This document shows, one piece after another, positions 1-7,088 of a stretch of DNA of 55,841 nt. The DNA lies in the NCBI RefSeq assembly GCF_001908185.1, contig NZ_LGHM01000121.1:1-55841 (forward strand), read 5' to 3'. Made by a program: the position numbers and the translations under genes. Under the pieces are notes generated by a model. The model saw only the letters and a list, made by a program, of their open reading frames with translations. It was not told the DNA's origin and did not search any database. How positions within the stretch are numbered: position 1 is the stretch's first letter; every line of letters begins with the position of its first letter. This DNA comes from Bradyrhizobium sp. AS23.2 (GTDB lineage: Bacteria > Pseudomonadota > Alphaproteobacteria > Rhizobiales > Xanthobacteraceae).

Positions 1-182
1 CGCCGCTTGCTGCCGGCGTGGTCGTGCTGTTCGCGGCGATGCCGACCGGCGCGAACGCGTACATCTTTGCGGTTCAGTATCAGCGGCTGGTGAACCCGGT
101 GTCGGGCGCGGTTGCGCTGGGAACGTTGCTGGCTGCGGTGACGTTGCCGGTGGTGGTGATGCTGGTGGCGGGGGCTAGGTAG
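1..182 (+). CDS. AEC family transporter, C-terminal end (partial)
   Basis: The frame starting at base 3 is open from the window edge to a TAG at 180-182 and encodes two hydrophobic stretches joined by the motif MPTGANAYIFAVQY, which is typical of the last membrane segments of auxin-efflux-carrier type (AEC/MdcF) permeases. The start lies outside the window. These permeases move organic acids or similar small anions across the inner membrane; the substrate cannot be told here. The same 3' end reappears, diverged, at 2624-2780, so this copy belongs to a duplicated segment (see findings). Confidence 0.8.
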   Translation, partial: PLAAGVVVLFAAMPTGANAYIFAVQYQRLVNPVSGAVALGTLLAAVTLPVVVMLVAGAR

Positions 183-258
183 CGTTGTGCGCGACGTGCT
201 GGCCGCTCAGACCATCACGGAACGAAGGCGTGCGCTGCGCGTAGCGGACAAAAGGACG

Positions 259-345
259 TCAGAGCAGCACTGGCCAGACCAGCAGCGCGAGGATGCAGAG
301 GCTCGAGCCGACGCCCAAGGCATAGCCCAGATCGACTGGACTCAG
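259..345 (-). pseudogene. possible C-terminal remnant of a membrane protein
   Basis: On the minus strand a frame ending in TGA at 259-261 reads LSPVDLGYALGVGSSL followed by a hydrophobic stretch (CILALLVWPVLL), which looks like the last transmembrane helix of a permease. No start or upstream body is present; the frame meets the low-GC defence remnant at about 345. I infer a gene fragment stranded at the left junction of the inserted DNA. It could be chance reading of GC-rich DNA. Confidence 0.3.
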
Positions 346-848
346 AAGATGAGGTTGGGACTAAGCTAATTCAAAAACTGAACTACAACAGAAATGAGGC
401 CTTCGCCCTCTGCAATAAGCTGAAGATTGAAATTCTTGAGAATGCGCCTGAGGCGAGTGCAGTTCTGAACGCAATTAAAAAGGGAATACGCGACACTGAG
501 GTAGTGTATTTGCCGACATACCGGCGAATTGAGTTGGCAATTGCACCCGTGGCAGACCGGTACGGAAGATCGCGAAAAACAACCATTCCCTCAATCAGAA
601 CCAGCCTTTATTCGGGCGAGATTCAATTCGGCCTTGCAGATATTCTAGAGCGATTGGCTCAACTGAACCAGCGGATCGTCCTCGACTCCAACCTTGGCTA
701 TCGAGAGATTAGCGCTAGCATCATCAATGAGCTGATCGACGGGAGATTCGATCAAGTAAATCCCACTATCGAAGATATTCCTGACAAAGACGAACTAGAA
801 CTCTTTTTCTCTCGCCTGAAAGATCAGCGCCAGCGTCCTCGCTTTGGC
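345..848 (+). pseudogene. AriA-like ABC/AAA ATPase, middle segment (5' truncated, cut by inversion)
   Basis: An open frame without a credible start encodes a segment containing VVYLPTYRRIE, a motif found in the middle of AAA/ABC-type ATPases of the OLD/PARIS group. The Walker A region and about the first 140 residues expected for the family are missing at the left junction. The sense reading stops being ATPase at the ttggc at 844-848; the bases after it are the antisense of the DUF4435 gene. Base composition is visibly AT-richer than the neighbouring genes, which suggests transfer. Its continuation lies on the other strand, from 1785 down to 1180. The left boundary is approximate. Confidence 0.7.
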
Positions 849-1187
849 GTTCTCTTCATGACCGGCGAGGTCATCGAAATCGCGGTCGATGAAAAAATGC
901 ACTCGCGATGCCAAGCCGGTAAGATCGCGGCGTAACATCTCGCGAAATAGAAACACCTGCTTCTTTCCGTCACACGGGAACGGTTCGTAAGAGAGGTCTG
1001 GCCGAATGCGACGGACCCACTGGAAGTAGACTGCCTTGTCGGCATCGCCCTCGAATGCAAAGACGAGGCAGTTCGGCAGTTTGCTTCTTAATATGGCAAG
1101 CTTAGTTTTTAATACCGCTGGGCTCTTTCGTGCATCCTTTAGCTTGGCAATGTACGCGTCACTCGTCTTTTTTGTCTCCTCATTCAT
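844..1187 (-). pseudogene. AriB-like DUF4435/TOPRIM protein, N-terminal segment (inverted)
   Basis: It starts at ATG 1187 (MNEETKKTSD), just inside the end of the ATPase gene. It shows the TOPRIM-like acidic motifs of DUF4435 proteins: FAFEGDADKAVYF (catalytic Glu) and FFIDRDFDD (Asp-x-Asp). Genuine homology runs to about HEENA at 846-848; the frame then reads on through antisense ATPase sequence to a stop at 795. The second half of the protein is on the plus strand from 1791. In PARIS systems this subunit is the nuclease effector released when the ATPase senses a phage protein. Confidence 0.75.
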
Positions 1188-1785
1188 GAGTATCTTCCTC
1201 GGCGTCGTCAGCCGCGACGTCAATGAAAGATGCAAAGGATCTGGCGAAAGGCTCCAGAGCGTTGTCGAAGATGAATGGTGAATGGGTAATCGCAATCACC
1301 TGCTTACAAAGTGGTGCGTTTATTACATCGACCAAAATCTGCTTTTGCCAGTCGATAGAAAGCGAAAGCTCTGGCTCATCAATTAAGATGATCTTGTTGT
1401 CTGGATATAAGAACAGTTTCGCTAGTAGGGAGATCATCTGCTTCTCGCCAGACGACAGGGCATCTAGAGGTATTGTGCGGCCTGCCTTCACGCTACGAAC
1501 TGTGACCTCCAAGTTCCGCCGACTCAAAGTGAGTATCTTGTCGTCAACGTCGCCGCCTTCTGAGTGCCCCTCGCGCGGTAACGATGTGCTGGGATCAACC
1601 GAGGAAAGGTAGCGATTGCAGTTGTCAATGAAATCTCGGACTAGGCTTTCGATGTCCCTTGTCGCGCGTATCACCGCATTGAGCTTTGCGAGAAAGTACC
1701 TAAGAAATTTGTTTCTCTCGTCTGAGATATCTTGGCCTGTGTATATCCGGTCGATGTTCGGGAGCGATAGCTCATCGATGTAGGG
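1180..1785 (-). pseudogene. AriA-like ABC/AAA ATPase, C-terminal segment (inverted)
   Basis: The minus-strand frame begins without a start codon (PYIDELSLPNIDRIYTG) and carries the ABC signature LSSGEKQ, the Walker B motif IILIDEPE with the following D-loop region, and the switch histidine ITHSPF. It ends in TGA at 1180-1182. These are the C-terminal nucleotide-binding half of an SMC/Rad50-like ATPase. The stop overlaps the start of the DUF4435 gene (1187) by 8 bases, the usual translationally coupled layout. Joining codon 846-848 to codon 1785-1783 restores one continuous frame with the plus-strand segment at 345-848. Confidence 0.8.
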
Positions 1786-1790
1786 GCCAA

Positions 1791-2373
1791 TACGTTCGTG
1801 ACGGATCAGTATTCAGTGGAGAATTATCTGGTCGCCAAAGACGTTTTTGAGGAGCTGCTGAAGGACGAATTCCACTGCCATGCGGAGCCACAGGTACGCG
1901 AAAAGGTCATCGTAGAATTTGAACGCCGCTTCTCCGAGTTTTTGCAAGTCACGAAAGAGATAAACAGAAGACTTTTTATAGCTCGGCGGCTTGGATTGCG
2001 TCTCGCCAAAGGCTTACCAAAATCGATCAATCATCTGGCCGTCGTCGGGTTGCGTAGCGTTGCAGCGGGCGCATTCTCGCCCGAGGCTATTGTTGCGTTC
2101 GAAACCGAGCCCCCGAAGGAAGATCATGATCAGCTGACCGATGAATTTCTAAAGCTCGACCCACAGACACGCTACCGCGGTAAGTTCAACCATTTATTTT
2201 TCATAAAGTGGCTCGATTTGCTTTGCTCGGAGCGTCGGGAAACAGATTCTGAAATTTTCGGTCGATTACAAAAGCCACGCACGGTGAGCATTCAAAGCAT
2301 CTCGCTCGGAATGTTGGCATCGAAGTCGAGCCTGCCTGCAGGACTTTCGGGCTTTATCGAAGCGGTAGAGTGA
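1791..2373 (+). pseudogene. AriB-like DUF4435 protein, C-terminal segment
   Basis: The plus-strand frame opens with TFVTDQYSVENYLV, the conserved (F/V)TxxYSxENYL block found in the middle of DUF4435 proteins directly after the TOPRIM Asp-x-Asp motif, and ends in TGA at 2371-2373. It has no start of its own: the GTG at 1798 lies inside the conserved block. Joined to 1187-844 across the inversion it gives 927 nt, that is 308 residues, a normal DUF4435 length. Confidence 0.75.
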
Positions 2374-2491
2374 GAAGTATCAATCACAAACGTATCATGC
2401 ATGACACGCTCACTCACCATTTGAGATCTTGAGCGTCTTGGACCGGTCACTAAGCGCCGCCCTTCAAAAACCTGCAAGCATTTGAAATCAC

Positions 2492-2568
2492 TGGTACATT
2501 TTGGTGGGCTCGAACCACCGACCTCCTGTTCCACAGACAGGCGCTCTAACCAACTGAGCTACAACTGC
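2492..2568 (-). tRNA. tRNA-His(GTG) copy 1, acceptor stem damaged
   Basis: The cloverleaf body is identical to the second copy at 5240-5316: anticodon GTG in the loop CTGTGGA, T-loop TTCGAGC and an encoded CCA. The 3' acceptor strand differs at two positions (AAAATGT instead of CAACTGT), giving mismatches 4-69 and 7-66 against the 5' strand GCAGTTG. The gene is followed on its 5' side by about 55 bp that also match the second copy. It is probably a decaying duplicate; whether it is still charged is uncertain. Confidence 0.75.
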
Positions 2569-2623
2569 ATCCTTGCGAGCCGCCGCAGGGCGGGCCTTGG
2601 ACAGGGCGGTCACCGAGGGGGAG

Positions 2624-2780
2624 GCTGTTCGCGGCGATGCCGACCGGCGCGAACGCGTACATCTTTGCGGTTCAGTATCAGCGGCTGGTGAACCCGGTGT
2701 CGGGCGCGGTCGCGCTGGGCACGCTGCTGGCTGCGGTGACGTTGCCGGTGGTGGTGATGATCGTGGTGGGGTCGAAGTAG
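2624..2780 (+). pseudogene. second, diverged copy of the AEC transporter 3' end
   Basis: From gctgttcgcgg at 2624 the sequence matches 26-182. About the first 85 bases are identical, then there are scattered third-position changes and a different last few codons (MIVVGSK against MLVAGAR) before TAG at 2778-2780. There is no 5' part: it joins abruptly to the flank of tRNA-His copy 1, at a GCTG microhomology. It is a non-functional gene end that marks a duplication or recombination junction. Confidence 0.8.
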
Positions 2781-2801
2781 CGTTGCGTGTGATCGATGGT
2801 C

Positions 2802-4871
2802 CTATCGCTTTCCCAAAGCCGATTTGAAGGCAGCATCGAACAAGCCCCGGTACTGAAGCGCATTGACGTTGGAAATGTGGGCTGTATCGCGGAAATTGGC
2901 TTGCCCGTTCCTGACCAGATAACACTCGTTGCGCTCGCAGACCACGGACTGCGGGTCCACCAAGACCAGTCGCGGGTTATCTCTGTGCTTGCTAAGATGT
3001 TGAGAAATTTCGGCCCTGAGGCCGCTCATCGTCAGGCTGGGGTCGGCGTCCACCTTCCATTCATCAATCTCCTGACCGGCCCGAACCTGGTTTTCGATCC
3101 ATCTCTGCGGCAGGTCGAAACCGACGTTCAGCAAGGGCATGACCAGCACAACCGTCTTGCCTGAAGAAAGCAATCTGTCGGTCAGCGAAGAAACCTCAAG
3201 GGCACTTCCCCAATTGCCTCCAAGGACAACGATGCCCGGTTCCGTATGGCTCTGCACGAAATCCAGTGTGCTGCGATTGAATTCCCGGCACGGCTGCTGA
3301 TCTGCGGAGTTCCTGACAGGATCGTCAAGGAATGGCCTGCATGCGCTCTGTGTCGCGATCAAGCCGTGTATCCCGTTGGCAAGCGCTGCAGAAGAGATGG
3401 GCTCAAGGTACTGGTTCGCGAACGAGTCTCCCCACAAGATTGCAGACGGCGTCCCCGCGACCTCCTCGCTGCCGAAACTGCAATAAGTCGGCGAAGCCGT
3501 CTTGGCAGAGTTCGCGTTCCTGAAACACTCGTCCCGTGGCGTGTTGGTTCTCCTCGCCTCTTCGGCTGGCCGCAGATAGTCCGGCAGCCTGTTGGGGAAA
3601 CCGTTGGTCAGGAAGGCCAGCGCAGTGAAAACGAGCAGCAACGCAAATGCTGCACCAGAACTGGCCAGCAGCCGGCGCGGCGTCCAGAAGTCCCGCCGCG
3701 TTCTGAACGGTTGCTCCACGTAACGATAGCAGGCGATGCTGATCGCAAGCGTCGCCAGCACCATCAGCACCTTCTGCGTGGCATCGACGCGATGTCCACG
3801 CAAGGACAGCCAACCAAGTGCGAAGACCCAGATCGGCCAATGCCAGAGGTAAATCGAGTAGGACCAGTCGCCCAATCGCTGAATGCCCGACATCCTCAGC
3901 AAACTCGCTTCCCCAATCCATTGTCGCGCTCCAACTATCATTGTTGCGCCAAGGATCGGCAGGATTGTGAGCGCACCTGGCCATCGCGATTCAGGAAGAG
4001 GATAGACCATGCAACCGACGACCAGCATCCAGCCTGCAGCGGCGGTTGTCCGCGTCTCGAGCCATGGAATTTTGCGACCACCTTCAAATCGTCGCCGGAT
4101 CTCCGCGACAGCGATCAATCCACCAGCCAATGGCTCCCAAGCTCTCGCACGCAAGGAGAAAAACGAGGAGCCCATTGCGTCGCTGTAGCTCTGCCACAAG
4201 CACCACGCCAGGGAGAGGGCAGCCACGACCTGAATCGTCGTTGTCACGGCGCTGATCCCAGACTTCGAGCGGGAGCCTAGACGCCAGACTAGCGATGCGA
4301 CCAAAGGCATCCAGATGTAGAATTGCCACTCCACCGAAAGGGACCAAGTGTGCAAGAGGGGCTTGGTCTGGGCGGCCATGGCGAAGTAGCCATTGTCACT
4401 ATCGAAAGCAAAATTGGAGACGAATGTCAGCGCGGAAAGCGCCTGTAGCAGGTGCTTCAGGTATTCGCGTGGCAAGGTCACAAACCAGCCAGCGACGACC
4501 GATGACAGAATCATAACTGCAAGCGCAGGACAGATGCGCCGCATCCGCATCACCGTGAAATGACGGAAGGAAAAGCGACCCAAAGCGAGTTCGGCCAACA
4601 CCTTACCCGTCATCAGATAGCCGGTTATCACGAGGAAGGCGTCGACGCCGACAAATCCCCCCGCGAACCCCGGTATTTGGAAGTGATAGCCAACGACAGC
4701 GGCGACTGAAAGCGCGCGCAAAGCGTTGATGTCCAGGCGGAAGACGCCGGCGTCACGCTCCACTCCCGGAGACAGCGGACGAAAGCTCAAAAGCGAGGTG
4801 CGCCCGCCGAATGGTGCAGCCAGCGAAGTGCTCTGCCGCACCTCCGGTTGAGCGTCAAACGAAGAAGACAA
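2802..4871 (-). CDS. OafA/YrhL-type membrane acyltransferase with SGNH domain
   Basis: The 689-residue protein has an acyltransferase-3 domain (about residues 40-390) with about ten membrane helices. The family signatures are RLDINALRALSV, GGFVGVDAFLVITGYLMT and HTWSLSVEWQFYIW. A C-terminal SGNH-hydrolase-like domain follows (LWGDSFANQ, and the catalytic Asp/His block DTAHIS near the end). Such proteins O-acetylate O-antigen, exopolysaccharide or Nod-type glycans at the inner membrane. The start is a TTG at 4871 with only a weak GG-rich site. It stands alone between the two tRNA-His copies, so it is probably accessory cargo that alters surface glycans; the substrate is unknown. Confidence 0.85.
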   Translation of the reverse strand: MSSSFDAQPEVRQSTSLAAPFGGRTSLLSFRPLSPGVERDAGVFRLDINALRALSVAAVVGYHFQIPGFAGGFVGVDAFLVITGYLMTGKVLAELALGRFSFRHFTVMRMRRICPALAVMILSSVVAGWFVTLPREYLKHLLQALSALTFVSNFAFDSDNGYFAMAAQTKPLLHTWSLSVEWQFYIWMPLVASLVWRLGSRSKSGISAVTTTIQVVAALSLAWCLWQSYSDAMGSSFFSLRARAWEPLAGGLIAVAEIRRRFEGGRKIPWLETRTTAAAGWMLVVGCMVYPLPESRWPGALTILPILGATMIVGARQWIGEASLLRMSGIQRLGDWSYSIYLWHWPIWVFALGWLSLRGHRVDATQKVLMVLATLAISIACYRYVEQPFRTRRDFWTPRRLLASSGAAFALLLVFTALAFLTNGFPNRLPDYLRPAEEARRTNTPRDECFRNANSAKTASPTYCSFGSEEVAGTPSAILWGDSFANQYLEPISSAALANGIHGLIATQSACRPFLDDPVRNSADQQPCREFNRSTLDFVQSHTEPGIVVLGGNWGSALEVSSLTDRLLSSGKTVVLVMPLLNVGFDLPQRWIENQVRAGQEIDEWKVDADPSLTMSGLRAEISQHLSKHRDNPRLVLVDPQSVVCERNECYLVRNGQANFRDTAHISNVNALQYRGLFDAAFKSALGKR

Positions 4872-5239
4872 GTGAGGCCCCCCGCCCCTTTGCGAATGCT
4901 GGTGGAGAGTATAGGGCGTCCGCTGCTACCTCGCCAACGACACCGTTGTTGGCATCGCGATCCCGCCTTTCCACCAGATGGCACCGAGACAGCTCGAAAG
5001 TTCGAGCTATGCAGAAGGGAGCCGCTGGAATTCCGGGGCGGCCGTTGTCTAGATTCTAAATGGTCGATTGTGCGGTGGACTGGCTTTCGCCGTTAGTGGC
5101 AAGCCGGAAACGACCGCGACGAAGTGAGCAAGACTCACCATCCAACCTTCCTGGACGGCGCTAAGACCGGCCAAAACTTGATGACCGAGGGCATTGCAAC
5201 TTTGCGGGCCTAGTTTGCGGGCCAAGTCATTGCCGGCGC
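4872..5239. other. intergenic, no gene seen
   Basis: This stretch lies between the acyltransferase start and the tRNA-His 3' end. No reading frame with a plausible start and codon pattern is visible. It presumably carries the acyltransferase promoter and the tRNA 3' trailer. Confidence 0.5.
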
Positions 5240-5316
5240 TGGTACAGTTGGGTGGGCTCGAACCACCGACCTCCTGTTCCACAGACAGGCGCTCTAACCA
5301 ACTGAGCTACAACTGC
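5240..5316 (-). tRNA. tRNA-His(GTG) copy 2, intact
   Basis: The full cloverleaf is 77 nt including CCA. The acceptor GCAGTTG pairs with CAACTGT (G1-U72 wobble, the rest Watson-Crick), the D-loop holds AGTTGGTTA, the anticodon is GTG, the T-stem is GGTGG/CCACC and the discriminator is A73. The base before G1 is T, so the gene does not encode the G-1 found in most bacterial tRNA-His, as is known for a clade of Alphaproteobacteria. This is probably the functional copy. Confidence 0.93.
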
Positions 5317-5461
5317 ATCCTTGCGAGCCGCCGCAGGGCGAGCCTTGGACAGGCCGGTCACCGAGGGGGGCTGGACGGGGCGGAAACTAGGTGCAACGGC
5401 CTCCTTTGGCAAGGCCGCAATCCCGTCGAATCGTCCCTTAAGCAACGTTATTTCCAGAACA

Positions 5462-5487
5462 AAACCCGGGCCCTGGGGCCCGGGTTT
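5462..5487 (-). terminator. intrinsic terminator after phasin 1
   Basis: The near-perfect hairpin aaacccgggccc/gggcccgggttt has a 2-3 nt loop. On the minus strand it is followed by TTTTGTTCT. It lies 23 bp past the stop of the phasin gene at 5510. Confidence 0.85.
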
Positions 5488-5509
5488 CTTAACTTAAACG
5501 GCCGATCGC

Positions 5510-5944
5510 TTAGGCGGCGGGCTTGTAGAACTTCGAGGCGCTGGCCTTGATCGGCTCGGCGGTCTCGGCGGCGACGCGCTGGCCGATCTCGGCCAGCTCC
5601 TTGGCCTGGACCTGGAACGTCTCGAACTGCTTGCGGGCGTGGCCGCTCCACAGCTGCATCGCCTCCGTCGGCGACTTGATGCCGAGCAGCTCCTGGGCGA
5701 AGTCCAGATGGGCGCTGGTGTTGGCCTTCATGAACTCCATCAGCTTGGCGGTGTACTCGCTCGCGCCCTTGCTGGCGCAGGTGAACACGGCCTCGATCGT
5801 GCCGTTCTGGCTTTCGGCGGCATCCTTGAACTTCGCGTAGCTCTCCCGGGCCTGCGAAACGCCCTTTTCGGCGAACGCCCGCATCTGCTCGGGGACCTCG
5901 AACGGAATGATCGAGGCAGAGAATGGATCAGTCGCACCTGTCAT
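5510..5944 (-). CDS. phasin (PHA granule-associated protein)
   Basis: The 144-residue, all-helical, alanine- and glutamate-rich protein has the phasin core: PEQMRAFAEKGVSQARESYAKFK, then LDFAQELLGIKSPTEAMQLWSGHARKQFE. Phasins coat polyhydroxybutyrate granules and control their size and number. It has its own terminator and is followed upstream by a second, less similar phasin (6345-6728) in the same orientation, so the two form a tandem granule-protein pair separated by a repeat element. Confidence 0.88.
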   Translation of the reverse strand: MTGATDPFSASIIPFEVPEQMRAFAEKGVSQARESYAKFKDAAESQNGTIEAVFTCASKGASEYTAKLMEFMKANTSAHLDFAQELLGIKSPTEAMQLWSGHARKQFETFQVQAKELAEIGQRVAAETAEPIKASASKFYKPAA

Positions 5945-6223
5945 GGTTGTCCCTCACGCTAATGTAAAATGGAGTGAACTTTCCGGCGCGCCCGCTGGCC
6001 CCAATCTGGGCCTGAATTCAGCGGGTACGAAGACTGGAGACGCGAAACAAACGAGATGGCTCGCCCAGCGTCCAGCACTATTCCTGCCTATCATGTCAAC
6101 ATTGTGCATCGCAATGCATCCTGAGGTGCATCGCGGCAATTTAATCCCGGCCAGGATGCGGTTCCGAGCCGGGGAGCTCAGGGTTGAGGTATTTAGGTGC
6201 TGAAAACGCGATATCGGGCTCCC

Positions 6224-6332
6224 GTCATTCCGGGGCCCGGAGCGGAGCGAAGGGAGCCCGGAATCCATCGGGCCGCAGAGTTGGTGGAGGAATGGATTCC
6301 GGGCTCGCCTCTTCGAGGCGCCCCGGAATGAC
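6224..6332. repeat. dispersed palindromic repeat (family A: GTCATTCCGGGG type)
   Basis: A long inverted repeat opens with gtcattccgggg and closes with ccccggaatgac, with internal copies of cggaatcca/tggattccg. Related copies are at 24141-24239 and 38761-38856. Such elements are non-coding and lie between genes here. Confidence 0.8.
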
Positions 6333-6344
6333 AGCGGAGGGGGC

Positions 6345-6728
6345 TCAGTGCTTGGGCCTAGTCGCATCCATCGCGGCGCGGCTGACGATCTGGCCCATTT
6401 CGTTGGCCTGCTCGGCCAGCGCGCGCATCTGGGCCTGCACATATTCGCTGTGCAGCCGCATCACCTCGGACACGTCCCTGGCGAGAACCAGCGACTGGGC
6501 GTAGTCGAGCGAGGCCTGCACGTTGGTCTCGGCAAAAGCGATCGCCCGCGCGCCGATGTCCCTGGCGCCGGCCCGCATGCTGGCGCCGCGCTCCTCGATC
6601 GAGCCGGCGGCGGCTTCGGCGTTGGCGAGAAACTTCTCGAACGCCTCGCGCGCCTGCTTGAAGTTCGATTCCGCCATCGATCGCATCTCCGGCGGAAGTT
6701 CGAAACGCTCATGTCCCTGGTCGGTCAT
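6345..6728 (-). CDS. phasin family protein
   Basis: The 127-residue helical protein contains MRSMAESNFKQAREAFEKF and VQASLDYAQSLVLARDVSEV, the phasin pattern of an amphipathic helix followed by DxAQxLxxAxxxxEV. The start ATG at 6728 is chosen because AGGAG lies 7 nt upstream on the minus strand; the frame is open further upstream but without a ribosome site. It probably binds PHA granules together with the phasin at 5510-5944. Confidence 0.85.
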   Translation of the reverse strand: MTDQGHERFELPPEMRSMAESNFKQAREAFEKFLANAEAAAGSIEERGASMRAGARDIGARAIAFAETNVQASLDYAQSLVLARDVSEVMRLHSEYVQAQMRALAEQANEMGQIVSRAAMDATRPKH

Positions 6729-7088
6729 CCCTACCACTCCTGTTGTCCTGCCGATTTGTCCCCGGCGCGCCCGCGTCAAGCCTAATGCGCGATGAGATTG
6801 GGATGAATCGTCATCGCGCTTTAGGTTGTTGTTTGACCATGATCTTTCCGGAAAACCGCTTCGCACTTTTCCGGATCATGCTCTACCGGCAAAGGGTATT
6901 GCCGGTATGACGAGAGGCCGCGCACGAATCCTGCGGATGCAACGCCTGCGCGGGCTTGCGGGTTCATCCACATTAAGGTTATCGCGGCTTTAGGCTGCCC
7001 CTTGAGGACCGGGACGTGGACCTGCCCGCGCCCGCGCGCGATACTAACCCTTTCTTAAGGCTGTCATTCCCGGCAGCCGCCATGCCAG
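6729..7088. repeat. intergenic with palindromic repeat (family B)
   Basis: No gene is seen. The stretch 6838-6880 (catgatctttccgg ... ccggatcatg) is an inverted repeat related to 24967-25032. The rest is the divergent promoter region between the phasin and the histidine kinase. Confidence 0.6.

Larger units (their letters stand above)
844..1790. repeat. 937-bp inverted segment bounded by 5-bp inverted repeats
   Basis: TTGGC at 844-848 and GCCAA at 1786-1790 flank the segment 849-1785. Re-inverting it rebuilds the ATPase frame (cgc ttt ggc | ccc tac atc gat) and the DUF4435 frame (gag aac gcc aa | t acg ttc gtg acg gat). Both are in phase and both give family-typical sequence. This is direct sequence evidence for a single inversion. 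No recombinase gene lies next to it and the repeats are very short, so a microhomology-mediated accident is the simplest reading. Confidence 0.8.

Noticed and set aside
849..1785. Invertible phase-variation cassette with a dedicated recombinase
   Set aside because: Flanking repeats are 5 bp only and no invertase or integrase gene is visible near it, so a programmed switch is not supported.
823..1809. Inversion at the GATC sites near 825 and 1805
   Set aside because: That choice puts both rebuilt genes out of frame and destroys the FVTDQYS block; the TTGGC/GCCAA choice restores both.
1798..2373. Independent 191-residue gene starting at GTG 1798
   Set aside because: The start lies inside the conserved DUF4435 block, with no ribosome site; it is the second half of a split gene.
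6224..6332. Possible CRISPR array or phage att site
   Set aside because: There is one palindromic element with no regularly spaced direct repeats, and copies elsewhere in the window show it is a dispersed repeat.
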